A stretch of 64,000 nucleotides of DNA from DATFVJ01 sp963851085 (lineage in GTDB: Bacteria > Actinomycetota > Actinomycetes > Streptosporangiales > Streptosporangiaceae). This document shows positions 34,605 through 43,797 of this stretch, one piece after another (position 1 is the stretch's first letter; every line of letters starts with the position of its first letter). The notes under the pieces were generated by a model. The model worked only from the letters and a program-made list of their open reading frames with translations. It was not told where the DNA came from and ran no database searches. Where the stretch lies: positions 62,001 to 126,000 of the forward strand of contig CAWKNX010000021.1 in the NCBI GenBank assembly GCA_963851085.1, written 5' to 3'. The position numbers and the translations under genes are program-made.

Positions 34605-37600
34605 ATGTCTCATTCCGACGAGTACCCCCGTACCGGCCCTGAGACATGCCGAGCGGGGATATCGTCCTGCTCTCAGACGCCAGCCGCCGCACGTCAGCAG
34701 CAAGCAACGAACTTGCCCCCAAGCCCGCCGGTCGCGCGGTATCGATGGACGGCGGGCCGTGGTGTGGGAATAAGGCGGCTGATCCCAGTGGCCATCGCGG
34801 CCGCTATGGCCTTCAGCGTCGTCCTCCCCGGTCACGCATCCGCTTCTCAAACTGGCGGCGCGCGCAGAAGCACCGAACGCACCGCGGGGATGGCGCAACC
34901 GAAAGCGACCCACGCCAGGCTGGTGCTTAGCCCGAACGCGGTGGTGATCGAGGCCGGTGACAGCGTGCATTACACAGCCGAGGGCTATGACGACGCCGGA
35001 AACTATCTTGGCGACGTCACCCCAGTCACCACCTTCTCTGTCGGCAAGGACGCCTGCAAACGGGCTATTTGTACGGCCAAGCCCGGGACGTACACCGTCA
35101 CGGGCACCTTCTACATCAATGACACCGCCGTCACCGGCACGGCTGACCTGCTGGTCCTGCCCCGGCCGCTGGCCAGCCTGAAGCTGCGGCCGAACCCGGC
35201 GGTGATCGAGGCGGGTGGCAGCCAGGATTACACCGCCGAGGGCCTGGACGAGGCCGGCGGTAGCCTGGGCGACCTTACCGTCTACACCAGCTTCTCGGTC
35301 AGCCCGGATGGCTCCTGCGCCGGTGCCACCTGCACCCCCGCCAACGCGGGGGACCACACGGTCACCGGCACGGTGGACGTCGGGAACCAACAGGTCATCG
35401 GCCTTCGCGGCCCGGCGGGGGGTTACGTGGTCAGCGGCACGGCCGACCTGCTGGTGCCGCCGCGGCCGCTGGCCAGCCTGAAGCTGCGGCCGAACCCGGC
35501 GGTGATCGAGGCGGGTGGCAGCCAGGATTACACCGCCGAGGGCCTGGACGAGGCCGGTCGTAGCCTGGGCGACCTTACCGCCTACACCAGCTTCTCGGTC
35601 AGCCCGGATGGCTCCTGCGCCGGTGCCACCTGCACCCCCGCCAACGCGGGGGACCACACGGTCACCGGCACCGTGGACCTCGGGAAGCGCCAGGTCACCG
35701 GCACAGCCGACATGTTGGTCCTGGGTCCGCTCGCCCGTGTGACCCTGCGGCCGAACCCGGCGACGATCACCGCAGGCGACACGGTGACCTACACCGCCGA
35801 CGGCCAGGACGCCAATGGCAACCCGCGCGGCGACGTTACCGCCGACACGAGCTTTTCGATCAGCCCGGATGGCTCCTGCGCGGGTGCCACCTGCACCGCC
35901 ACCAAGGCGGGGGATCACACCGTCACCGCCGCCGTGGCCGCCGGGCGCCGCCAGCTCACCGCTACGGCGGTGCTGCATGTGGCCGCGGGTCCGCTCGCCA
36001 GCCTGACCCTGCGGCCGAGCCAGGCGACGATCACCGCAGGCGACACGGTGACCTACACCGCCGACGGCCAGGACGCCAATGGCAACCCGCGCGGCGACGT
36101 TACCGCCGACACGAGCTTTTCGATCAGCCCGGATGGCTCCTGCGCGGGTGCCACCTGCATCGCGACCAAGGCGGGGGATCACACCGTCACCGCCGCCGTG
36201 GCCGCCGGGCGCCGCCAGATCACCGCTACGGCGGTGCTGCACGTGGCCGCGGGTCCGGTCGCCAGCCTGGCCCTGCGGCCGAGCCAGGCGACCATCACCG
36301 CAGGCGACACGGTGACCTACACCGCCGACGGCCGGGACGCCAATGGCAACCCGCGCGGCGACGTTACCGCCGACACGAGCTTTTCGATCAGCCCGGATGG
36401 CTCCTGCGCGGGTGCCACCTGCACCGCCACCAAGGCGGGGGATCACACCGTCACCGGCGTGTACGCCGGGCGCCGCCAGCTCACCGCTACGGCGGTGCTG
36501 CATGTGGCCGCGGGTCCGCTCGCCAGCCTGGCCCTGCGGCCGAGCCAGGCGACGATCACCGCAGGCGACACGGTGACCTACGCTGCTGACGGCCGGGACG
36601 CCAATGGCAACCCGCGCGGCGACGTTACCGCCGACACGAGCTTCTCGATCAGCCCGGATGGCTCCTGCACGGGTGCCACCTGCACCGCCGCCCACCCCGG
36701 GCGGCACACCGTCACCGGCACCGCCACCGGCTCCGGAACGGGCACCGGCAGCGTGGACGCCGGCGGCAGCCAGGTTGGCACGGCCGAGCTGCTCGTGCTG
36801 CCCCGGCCCCTCGCCAGCCTGGCGCTGCGGCCGGACCCGGCGACGATCACCGCCGGCGGCAGCAGCACCTACACCGACCATGGCCTGGACGCGGCCGGAC
36901 ATGATCTCGGCGACCTTACCGCCGGTACCCGCTTTTCGATCAGCCCGGATGGCTCCTGCGCGGGTGCCAGCTGTACCGCCACCAAGGCGGGGGATCACAC
37001 CGTCACCGCCGCCGTGGCCGCCGGGCGCCGCCAGCTCACCGCTACGGCGGTGCTGCACGTGGCCGCGGGCCCGCTCGCCAGCCTGACGCTGCGGCCGAGC
37101 CAGGCGACGATCACCGCGGGCGACACGGTGACCTACACCGCCCACGGCCAGGACGCCAATGGCAACCCGCGCGGCGACGTTACCGCCGACACGAGCTTTT
37201 CGATCAGCCCGGATGGCTCCTGCACGGGTGCCACCTGCACCGCCGCCGGCCCCGGGCCGCACACCGTCACTGCCGCCGTGCAGACCGTCGGCCGCCAGGT
37301 CACCGGCACGGCGGTGCTGGGTGTGGTGGCGGGTCCGCTCGCCAGCCTGACCCTGCGTCCGGACCCGGCGACGATCGAGGCCGGCGGCAGCAGGACCTAC
37401 GCCGCCGAGGGCCTGGACGCGGCCGGTCGTGATCTCGGCGACCTTACCGCCGAAACCCGCTTTTCGATCAGCCCGGATGGCTCCTGCGCGGGTGCCACCT
37501 GCACCGCCGCCCACCCCGGACGGCACGCCGTCACTGCCGCCGTGGACGCCGGTGGCCGCCGGGTCACCGCTGCGGCGGTGCTGCGTGTGGTGGCGGGTCC

Positions 37601-38147
37601 GCTCGCCAGCCTGACGCTGCGGCCGGACCCGGCGACGATCACCGCTCGCGGCAGCAGGACCTACACGGCCCACGGCCTGGACATAGCCGGAGGTGATCTC
37701 GGCGACGTTACCGCCGAAACCCGCTTTTTGATCAGGCCGGATGGCTCCTGCGCGGGTACCACCTGCACCGCCACCCAGCCAGGGAACCACACCGTGATTG
37801 GCACCGTGGACATCGGCGACCGCAAGGTCATGGCGATAGCCAGCCTGCACGTGACGGCCTTTACCCCCGCATCGTTGATAACTGAGAAGTCCCCCTCGCC
37901 GCCCTGGCTTCTGTTCGCGATCGGCGCACTCGCGCTCCTGGTCCTGGCTGCGGGAACGACGACGGCCGTCTCCGGCCATGCCCGGCACCAGCGCCAGTGG
38001 GTGCGCCAGCACGTCCGGGCGGAGCTGCACTCAACTCCCGGCACTGTGACCCTCGACCGGGAAGACCCCCATCTTGCACCGACCGTCGCTGTGCGGCTGC
38101 AGCCGCACGGCGATGCCGGCACCCAGTCCCTGAAGGAGGGGGCGTGA
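34605..38147 (+). CDS. Surface protein of eleven Ig-like tandem repeats
   Basis: An 1180-residue exported, membrane-anchored protein. A long polar start leads to a signal helix near residues 62-82 (LIPVAIAAAMAFSVVLPGHA). Eleven repeats of about 88 residues follow, each with an LASLTLRPxxATITAGDTVT opening, a DVTADTSFSI strand, PDGSCAGATC with two Cys five apart, and an AGDHTVTAAV strand: an Ig-like/BIg-type beta sandwich with one tight disulfide. The C-terminus has a helix (WLLFAIGALALLVLAAGTTT) and a basic, cytosolic tail of about 60 residues. Repeats 4-9 are nearly identical at DNA level. The next gene starts one base inside its stop. Adhesion or wall scaffolding is inferred. Confidence 0.8.
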   Translation: MSHSDEYPRTGPETCRAGISSCSQTPAAARQQQATNLPPSPPVARYRWTAGRGVGIRRLIPVAIAAAMAFSVVLPGHASASQTGGARRSTERTAGMAQPKATHARLVLSPNAVVIEAGDSVHYTAEGYDDAGNYLGDVTPVTTFSVGKDACKRAICTAKPGTYTVTGTFYINDTAVTGTADLLVLPRPLASLKLRPNPAVIEAGGSQDYTAEGLDEAGGSLGDLTVYTSFSVSPDGSCAGATCTPANAGDHTVTGTVDVGNQQVIGLRGPAGGYVVSGTADLLVPPRPLASLKLRPNPAVIEAGGSQDYTAEGLDEAGRSLGDLTAYTSFSVSPDGSCAGATCTPANAGDHTVTGTVDLGKRQVTGTADMLVLGPLARVTLRPNPATITAGDTVTYTADGQDANGNPRGDVTADTSFSISPDGSCAGATCTATKAGDHTVTAAVAAGRRQLTATAVLHVAAGPLASLTLRPSQATITAGDTVTYTADGQDANGNPRGDVTADTSFSISPDGSCAGATCIATKAGDHTVTAAVAAGRRQITATAVLHVAAGPVASLALRPSQATITAGDTVTYTADGRDANGNPRGDVTADTSFSISPDGSCAGATCTATKAGDHTVTGVYAGRRQLTATAVLHVAAGPLASLALRPSQATITAGDTVTYAADGRDANGNPRGDVTADTSFSISPDGSCTGATCTAAHPGRHTVTGTATGSGTGTGSVDAGGSQVGTAELLVLPRPLASLALRPDPATITAGGSSTYTDHGLDAAGHDLGDLTAGTRFSISPDGSCAGASCTATKAGDHTVTAAVAAGRRQLTATAVLHVAAGPLASLTLRPSQATITAGDTVTYTAHGQDANGNPRGDVTADTSFSISPDGSCTGATCTAAGPGPHTVTAAVQTVGRQVTGTAVLGVVAGPLASLTLRPDPATIEAGGSRTYAAEGLDAAGRDLGDLTAETRFSISPDGSCAGATCTAAHPGRHAVTAAVDAGGRRVTAAAVLRVVAGPLASLTLRPDPATITARGSRTYTAHGLDIAGGDLGDVTAETRFLIRPDGSCAGTTCTATQPGNHTVIGTVDIGDRKVMAIASLHVTAFTPASLITEKSPSPPWLLFAIGALALLVLAAGTTTAVSGHARHQRQWVRQHVRAELHSTPGTVTLDREDPHLAPTVAVRLQPHGDAGTQSLKEGA
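34912..37868 (+). repeat. 264-bp in-frame tandem repeats
   Basis: Eleven units of about 260-300 bases. Units 2 and 3 are close copies; units 4 to 7 and 9 share long identical blocks such as GACGCCAATGGCAACCCGCG and AGCCCGGATGGCTCCTGCGC. Units 2 and 7 carry inserts of 10-12 codons. The outer units are more diverged, the usual sign of expansion from the middle. Confidence 0.9.
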
Positions 38148-38818
38148 TGACCACGGCCATCCCGTTCCAACCGCTCACCACGGCAGCCTTCCTCTTCAAC
38201 GAGACCGAAGACAACGCAGTGTTCCTGTTCAACGAGACAGAGAACACTGTCGACGCGCTGGCAAGCGCCCTCCGCGAGCACGGCGTGCTCGGCTCGCTCG
38301 GCGGCGGACTGAAGGATTTGTCGCGCGCCGGGCGTGACGCAGTCAGCGGCCAGATCGCCACCGTTGCCCACGGGCTGCTCGACCTGGACCTCGGCGACAT
38401 CATCGTCGGGGGATGGCGCAAATACGCGGACCTAACCGCGGCAGCCAAGCGCACCATCGCCACCCCCGACAGCACCGAGGTCGTGGATCTTGTGACCCAC
38501 CGCATAATCTCCACGCACCGTCCCCGTGTCGAGGTGCTCGTCGACGATGTCAACGTGGCGACCTTGCGCTTCGAGCTAAGCATCGAGCTGGCGGTAAAAG
38601 GGCTTGTTGCCACGGTCCGCCACGGCCGCCTTGTCACGCTCCACTCCGGGGCCTGTGACGTGACAGCCACGCTGGCGGTCGACGGTCGGCAACTGGCCAA
38701 GCGGGAGGCACACCTTGAACTGCGGCCGCTCCTGTATCTCGGCGGCGGCATCCCGCTGCTCCCGCGGGCAGCGTACTCGCCGGCAGTGTCCTCCGTGTCC
38801 CCGCGGCCTGAAGGTTGA
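38147..38818 (+). CDS. Partner protein of the repeat adhesin, unknown family
   Basis: A 223-residue protein starting at an ATG that overlaps the repeat-protein stop (TGATG) behind AAGGAGGGGG. It opens with a duplicated phrase (AAFLFNETEDNAVFLFNETE), then a helical stretch and a beta-rich half (VEVLVDDVNVATLRFELSIE, LVATVRHGRLVTLHSG). No signal peptide or membrane helix is evident, so it may sit inside and bind the cytosolic tail of the repeat protein. Tight coupling argues for equal expression. Family not recognised. Confidence 0.75.
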   Translation: MTTAIPFQPLTTAAFLFNETEDNAVFLFNETENTVDALASALREHGVLGSLGGGLKDLSRAGRDAVSGQIATVAHGLLDLDLGDIIVGGWRKYADLTAAAKRTIATPDSTEVVDLVTHRIISTHRPRVEVLVDDVNVATLRFELSIELAVKGLVATVRHGRLVTLHSGACDVTATLAVDGRQLAKREAHLELRPLLYLGGGIPLLPRAAYSPAVSSVSPRPEG

Positions 38819-39016
38819 CCCAGCCGTGCGGTTCGGCGGGCGCCTTCCCGTTCAGCCTGCCGCTTTCATTCAATTCCGCCAGTGATTGACGTGTTATGCG
38901 CGAAATGTGACCTCGGTGCTAATACCCACGTCCGGCCGCTCCGCGCGCGTTTGGGGCGGCAGTCAGCCTGCACCGCACCGGCTGCCGCATCCTCACACTC
39001 CTGACAGCTCCTCGCG

Positions 39017-39178
39017 TCACAGTCGCGGTCGGCGATCGCGGCCGTATGCCGCGACCCTCAGGACCATGGCCCGCTGACCGCCTCTAGCCCGGCGCACGCG
39101 GCGCTTCTTGTCCTCATCCTCCGTCAGCAGATCATCGGTGTCGGGCTCGATGAACAGCTTCACGAACATCGGGTGCAT
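39017..39178 (-). CDS. Small charged protein, 53 aa
   Basis: A strong GGGGAGG six bases before ATG 39178 opens a 53-codon frame: MHPMFVKLFIEPDTDDLLTE, then an Asp/Glu/Lys turn and a long Arg-rich tail. Acidic head and basic tail with no Cys. It has real-gene character despite its size. Function unknown; nucleic-acid binding is possible from the tail. Confidence 0.55.
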   Translation of the reverse strand: MHPMFVKLFIEPDTDDLLTEDEDKKRRVRRARGGQRAMVLRVAAYGRDRRPRL

Positions 39179-39543
39179 GGTGTTCCTCCCCGTCTGCTGG
39201 CGTATAGCGGCGCAGCGCAGCCAGGATGCAGCGACGCTAAAATAACCCTCATTGATCAGGAGGAGTGAGCCCGAGCGCTGATACATCGCGAGGGACTGCC
39301 CGCGGGAGCGGTACAGTCACGGCGTCCATCCGTTCAAGATGGCCGGAATGATGCGGTAGCCACGCTGGAAGACCAGGTTGCGGAGGTCGGCCGACGCCAC
39401 CACGGCGGCGCCGCTTAGCTGCCAGCGGTTTGCGACGAACTGCTCAAACACCGTGCTCGGTCGTGGTGACGTGCCCCGCACCAACGGCCAAGGTCCGGTG
39501 GGACGATAGTGCTGCTCGCAACGCGGATAGGGGAGGACTCGGA
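39179..39543. other. Divergent promoter interval
   Basis: Between the small charged protein (minus) and the DUF1254 gene (plus). No further gene is supported. It should hold both promoters; GGGGAGG at 39530-39536 is the ribosome-binding site of the right-hand gene. Confidence 0.5.
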
Positions 39544-40866
39544 GTGAGTGATGAGCTGGCGGCCCTGGCCGCTGATGCCTACATCTACGGCTTTCCGCTG
39601 GTCTTCGACTTGCAGATGGTCGGCGGCCAGGCAGAGATGGGAATGATCAAGCCAGCTCCCTTCAACAGTTTTAGCCACGCGTCCAGGCTGGCCGGGCCGG
39701 ACGACCGATTCGTGTCGATCAACAACGACACCATCTACTCCATCGCGCAGGTCGATGTGAGCGGCGGCCCGGTGCTGCTGCGGGTGCCGGATACGAGCGG
39801 TCGCTATTACGTGCTCCAGTTCGTTGACGCGTGGACCAACAACTTCGCCTATGTGGGTCGCCGGGCGACCGGCACCGCGGCCGGGTCCTTTCTGCTCGTT
39901 CCGCCAGGCTGGAAACCTGATACGCCCAGCGGGGCGCGGGTGATCGAGTTCCCGACGAATGTGGGCACGATCGTGGGCCGCTGGGCCTGCGATGGACCAG
40001 CCGACCTGGACGCCGTGCGCGCGTTGCAGGGCAAGCTGGCCCTCGAACCGCAAGGCTCCCCGGCGGCGGCCGAGGGTACCCCGGCACCGGCGGCCGTCCC
40101 GGAAGAGCTGGCCTTTTTCGAGCAGCTGCGGACCTGGATGCAGGCCTTCCCGCCCTCTGGCCAGGACCGGGACTACCAGCAGCGGTTCGCCCCGCTCGGC
40201 CTGCTCGACCCGTTCTCGACCTACGCCGACTGCACGCACGAGCTGGCTGAAGCGTTGACGGCAGGCGCGGACGCGGCGAAGCAGCAGATGGAAGCGGCAC
40301 TCACCGCAGGCGGCTTGGCGCCGGTGGTCAACGGGTGGACGCTCACCTTCCACATGTTCGACTACAACCTCGACCACTTGGGCCTGGGCACCATCGATGA
40401 CCCGGCGTGGAAGATACCCGACCGTCACGCCAGCTACCTGGCCCGGGCGTTGGCCGCCCGCGGCGGCCTGTGGGGCAACCACGGGTACGAGGCCGCGTAC
40501 CCGATGACCTACACGGACGCCGACGGCAACCAGCTCGACGGCCACAACCGGTACACCCTCACCTTCGACCAGGACCCGCCGGTGGATGTGTTCTGGTCCA
40601 TCACCATGTACGACCTGCCCGACTTCTACCTGGTCGCCAACCCGATCAACCGGTACTCCATCGGCGACCGCACACCGGGCCTGCGCCGTAACAACAACGA
40701 TGGGTCGCTCACCATCGTGATCGAGCATGGGCGGCCCGCTGACACCAGCAACTGGTTGCCCGCCCCCGCCGCACCGTTCCGGCCGCTCATGCGCCTGTAC
40801 CAGCCGCAAGCCGCTGTGCTGGACGGCACGTACAAGATCCCGCCCATCACCAAGGCCGCGGACTAG
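39544..40866 (+). CDS. DUF1254/DUF1214 domain protein
   Basis: A 440-residue protein with the paired DUF1254 (about 5-130; ADAYIYGFPLVF, SINNDTIYSIAQVDVSGGPV, YYVLQFVDAWTNNF) and DUF1214 (about 310-420; YTLTFDQDPPVDVFWSITMY, NRYSIGDRTPGLRRNNNDGS, LMRLYQP) domains. Family members occur widely in soil bacteria; their role is unsettled, though enzyme or binding functions in the envelope have been suggested. No signal peptide here, unlike many homologues. GTG 39544 is chosen from its GGGGAGG site seven bases upstream. Confidence 0.88.
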   Translation: MSDELAALAADAYIYGFPLVFDLQMVGGQAEMGMIKPAPFNSFSHASRLAGPDDRFVSINNDTIYSIAQVDVSGGPVLLRVPDTSGRYYVLQFVDAWTNNFAYVGRRATGTAAGSFLLVPPGWKPDTPSGARVIEFPTNVGTIVGRWACDGPADLDAVRALQGKLALEPQGSPAAAEGTPAPAAVPEELAFFEQLRTWMQAFPPSGQDRDYQQRFAPLGLLDPFSTYADCTHELAEALTAGADAAKQQMEAALTAGGLAPVVNGWTLTFHMFDYNLDHLGLGTIDDPAWKIPDRHASYLARALAARGGLWGNHGYEAAYPMTYTDADGNQLDGHNRYTLTFDQDPPVDVFWSITMYDLPDFYLVANPINRYSIGDRTPGLRRNNNDGSLTIVIEHGRPADTSNWLPAPAAPFRPLMRLYQPQAAVLDGTYKIPPITKAAD

Positions 40867-41390
40867 ACGACCACGAACTGTAAACGGCGCCGATCGAGCC
40901 AACGTGACAGATCGCGGGCATCCGGCGCCGTTAACCTCGATTCTCGGGGCGGGCGTGAGCCCGCCGTGAGTCTCACGGCGGCGAGGCCGTGACGTTCGCG
41001 CTGCTCATGGCGTCAGGCCGCTGCAGGGCTGCGATGACCTCACCCGGTCCTAGTGCATGTTGTCTTCCTTTCCCCGTACGGGGATGTGCGGCTGGCTACC
41101 GGCGGCGCCGCTGAGGAGCGGCCCTGATGCCGAGCTGGAATGGCTGGCGCCAGGTTCCGGCCGTGGCACACCCGCGGCAGCCGTTATGGAGATAGATACC
41201 GAACGGCTGCCGCATGGTGTGCCGGCGAGCAGGTGGCGCGGGCGGGTACATGCGCCGTTGGACAGACATGGCTGGCGCTGGCACCGCAGCTGCCAGACCC
41301 CTAAGATCAGTGACTCACCCAGAAGCTGTGGTCACCGGCACTGGCACGGCAAGCTCAGATAAAGCACCCACTTTGGCGCTGGAGAACGTT
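40867..41390. other. Interval carrying a dispersed hairpin
   Basis: No supported gene in 524 bases. It contains copy 2 of the GCAGCCG hairpin element (41161-41215). The remaining sequence has no convincing coding frame. The right end leads into the protease relic. Confidence 0.5.
41161..41215. repeat. Dispersed hairpin element, copy 2
   Basis: CCGTGGCACACCCGC, then a perfect 12-bp stem GCGGCAGCCGTT (41174-41185) / AACGGCTGCCGC (41202-41213) with a 16-base loop. The flank differs by one base from copy 1 at 19021, while the loops differ, so the stem and left flank are what is conserved. Confidence 0.65.
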
Positions 41391-41618
41391 ATGCGGGAGA
41401 CGTTCAGCCTGGGCCGGATCGCCGGCATCCGTATCGGCGTGAACTGGAGCGTGCTGGTCATCGTGGCGTTGCTGACCTACGGCCTGGCGGCCCGGCAGTT
41501 CCCCGCCTCCGCGCCGGGACGCCCGCGCGGGGAGTATGTCGTTGCCGCGCTGGTGACCGCGGTGGCGTACCTCGGGTCGCGGCTCGCGTACGAGGTGGAT
41601 TCCGGACGTCGCTGCTAG
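41391..41618 (+). pseudogene. N-terminal fragment of a site-2-protease-type metalloprotease
   Basis: MRETFSLGRIAGIRIGVNWS and VLVIVALLTYGLAARQFPAS are the usual opening of actinobacterial M50 (site-2) zinc proteases, with a first membrane helix and then a second (YVVAALVTAVAYLGSRLAYE). At the point where HExxH should follow, the sequence reads AYEVDSGRRC and stops. The His is replaced and the catalytic region, PDZ/CBS domains and remaining helices are missing. Dead gene. Confidence 0.65.
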
Positions 41619-41911
41619 CGAGTTGGCACGATGAGCTCGCGGCCCCGGTAAAACGCTTCCTGCTCATCAAGGATGTGGGGAGCCATCGCCTCGCGTCGGC
41701 GCATTTCCGCTTCGGAGGTCCGCCACGCTTCGCACGACTCCTTTGAGGCCCAAAACGACACCCCGATTATTTGCCGCTCGTCCTCAGACCAGTACGCGTA
41801 GGCGCGCAGCATGCCATCCGGATGCGTGTCCGGCCGCCACGCCCTCTCGAAGCCGGTCAACGTGCCGGGCTTGATCTGGCGTGTCGTCATCCAGACGAAG
41901 TGTTCGTCCAT
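41615..41911 (-). CDS. Dimeric alpha-beta barrel (ABM-like) protein
   Basis: A 98-residue protein: MDEHFVWMTTRQIKPGTLTG, RAYAYWSEDERQIIGVSFWA, then a helix and ELIVPTR. The pattern of a beta strand, helix and two strands with a Trp/Phe core fits the antibiotic-biosynthesis-monooxygenase-like ferredoxin fold. GGAGGAGG precedes the ATG at 41911, which decides the short form over longer frames. Its end overlaps the end of the protease relic on the other strand. Substrate unknown. Confidence 0.7.
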   Translation of the reverse strand: MDEHFVWMTTRQIKPGTLTGFERAWRPDTHPDGMLRAYAYWSEDERQIIGVSFWASKESCEAWRTSEAEMRRREAMAPHILDEQEAFYRGRELIVPTR

Positions 41912-42214
41912 CGTGGCCTCCTCCGGGTCCGGCGCGGGAGTGGCCACCGGCACCGCGGCCGGCGGCGACCCGTTTCTTCGATTATTTCTCGTCAGGGCGC
42001 GGAACCCTACGGCTGGCAGCCAGGCACGTGACGCCGGGTGGAGATCCTCCGCAGCGGCGTGGCCGCCCAGCCCACCCCGGCGGTGACCACGCGCTCCCGC
42101 CGCGGGCAGTGCGCCCAGCCGGCCGCCGTGGCGAAATATCCCTCGACGTCGCCCTGTCAAACAAGTTCGACATTCCGTAGGCAGCCCGGCCGCGCGCGGT
42201 TCACCGGGATCTCG

Positions 42215-42420
42215 CATCAGGATTCGGCCGTGCTCGCCGCGCTGGTGAATACCCGCGGGCTGACCGAGATCGTCATCATCACCGTGGGGCTCCAGGAGCA
42301 CATCCTCGACACCGGCCGGTACGCCCTGATGATCGTAATGGCGCTGGTGACCACGGCGATGACTGGGCCGCTGCTGTCCTGGTGCGAACTGCGCAGCCGA
42401 ACCGCCCGTGACGTCGGCGC
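42215..42420 (+). pseudogene. C-terminal relic of a cation/proton antiporter
   Basis: The frame reads AALVNTRGLTEIVIITVGLQ, then LDTGRYALMIVMALVTTAMT and GPLL, the last two helices of KefB/CPA2-type antiporters, where NTRG is the family's conserved loop. Upstream helices are absent, with only unrelated sequence before it. A fragment. Confidence 0.65.
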
Positions 42421-42790
42421 GGCCGGGCACTCCGTGGTCGGCGCGGGCTCGCTGACCCGTTGGATGCCGCGCCGGAGTGCGGGCGGCGTGCGCAGCGGTC
42501 CCCGCGCCCGGCAGGCCGACACCTACTGCGCACGTCGGGCAGCGTCAAGATGATCTTTCACCTGACGAAGCATCCGGCCCAGATTCTGTGTGACGACACT
42601 GCAGAACTGGAGCAAAGGGTCCATGGTCACCACTTGATTCGGTAGGGTAACCTCTGCTGCTCTGTCCGCCTGACTACATGACCGGCGCAACGGGCGCGCA
42701 ATCGCGGGCGGTTGCGCGTAGCCACCGCTTCCACCTGCGGCGGTGGAGCCACGCGATCAGGGATGAAATACACGGATTCGGTGGCAGGCT
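42421..42790. other. Leader region of the amino-acid ABC operon
   Basis: No gene supported. Two neat hairpins lie near the operon start: GCGCAA/TTGCGC (42696-42717) and CCACCGC/GCGGTGG (42722-42746). They may form a 5' regulatory leader or be remnants of a terminator. No known riboswitch is recognised. Confidence 0.4.
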
Positions 42791-43741
42791 ATGATGAACC
42801 TTTATCTAGCGAAGGGCACGGGCGCTCCCGTGAAGATTCGCAGAACCCGCAGGCCGTTGTTCGCAACTGGCGTGGTGCTCTCGTCGTTGATCGCGCTGCT
42901 CGCCGCGGGGTGCGGCAGCGGCAGCGGCACGAGCACGACGCCATCCGCGACGCCGTCCGGCCAGATCAGTTCGATCGCCGCCCAGGTGCCGGCCGCCGTC
43001 AAGGCGAACGGCACACTCACGGTGGCTGCGGACGCCACGTACGCGCCGAACGAGTTCATCGGATCCGACGGTCACACCGTGGTCGGCTGGGACGCCGACC
43101 TGGCGAAGGCGCTCGGCCAGGTGCTCGGCCTCAAGATCAACGTGGTCAACGCGACGTTCGATACGATCATTCCCGGCCTCGCGTCAGGCAAGTACAACCT
43201 GGGAATGTCGTCATTCACCGATACCAAGGAGCGGGAGAAGACGGTCGACTTCGTCACTTACTTCGTGGCCGGCACCTCGTTCTACGTCAAGGCCAGCGGT
43301 GGGCCTGCCGTCACGTCCCTGGCCGACCTGTGCGGGCACAAAGTCGCGGTGGAGAAGGGCACGACCCAGCAGGCGGACGCGGAGGCTCAGGCGGCCAAAT
43401 GCACGTCGGGGGGGAAGGCCAACGCCACGGTCGAGGTCTTCAACGACCAGAACGCTGTCAACCTGGCGCTGTCCTCAGGCCGGGCGGACGTGGCCATGGC
43501 CGACTCACCCGTGGCCGCCTACCAGGTGAAGCAGTCGGGTGGCACGTTCAAGCTGTCCGGTCCGCCCTATGGCACCGCGCCGTACGGGATCGCGATCCCG
43601 AAGAACAGCGGGATGGCCAAGCCTGTGCTGGCCGCCCTGAAGCAGGTCATGGCGGATGGCACGTACGTGAAGATCCTTGACAAGTGGGGCGTGCAGGACG
43701 GTGCCATTTCCAGCCCGGCGATCAACGGCGCGACGAGCTGA
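42791..43741 (+). CDS. Amino-acid ABC transporter substrate-binding lipoprotein
   Basis: Extracytoplasmic solute receptor of the polar amino-acid family (SBP_bac_3). Signal and lipobox SLIALLAAGCGSG anchor it. The mature domain shows LTVAADATYAPNEFIGSDGH, VVGWDADLAKALGQVLGLKI, FDTIIPGLASGKYNLGMSSF, TDTKEREKTVDFVTYF and VEKGTTQQ. Start uncertain: ATG 42791/42794 gives a long n-region, while GTG 42830 (VKIRRTRRPLF) gives a typical signal but no clear ribosome-binding site. First gene of a three-gene operon; ligand unknown. Confidence 0.9.
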   Translation: MMNLYLAKGTGAPVKIRRTRRPLFATGVVLSSLIALLAAGCGSGSGTSTTPSATPSGQISSIAAQVPAAVKANGTLTVAADATYAPNEFIGSDGHTVVGWDADLAKALGQVLGLKINVVNATFDTIIPGLASGKYNLGMSSFTDTKEREKTVDFVTYFVAGTSFYVKASGGPAVTSLADLCGHKVAVEKGTTQQADAEAQAAKCTSGGKANATVEVFNDQNAVNLALSSGRADVAMADSPVAAYQVKQSGGTFKLSGPPYGTAPYGIAIPKNSGMAKPVLAALKQVMADGTYVKILDKWGVQDGAISSPAINGATS

Positions 43742-43797
43742 CCGGAGGCCGCTCGGCCGGCGGGCCCCATCCCCATCAGCCGCAGCGGGAACACCAG

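Noticed and set aside
34569..38030. A 1153-codon repetitive frame antisense to the repeat protein
   Set aside because: It mirrors the tandem repeats of the sense gene, which has signal, anchor and ribosome-binding site. The antisense frame has none of these.
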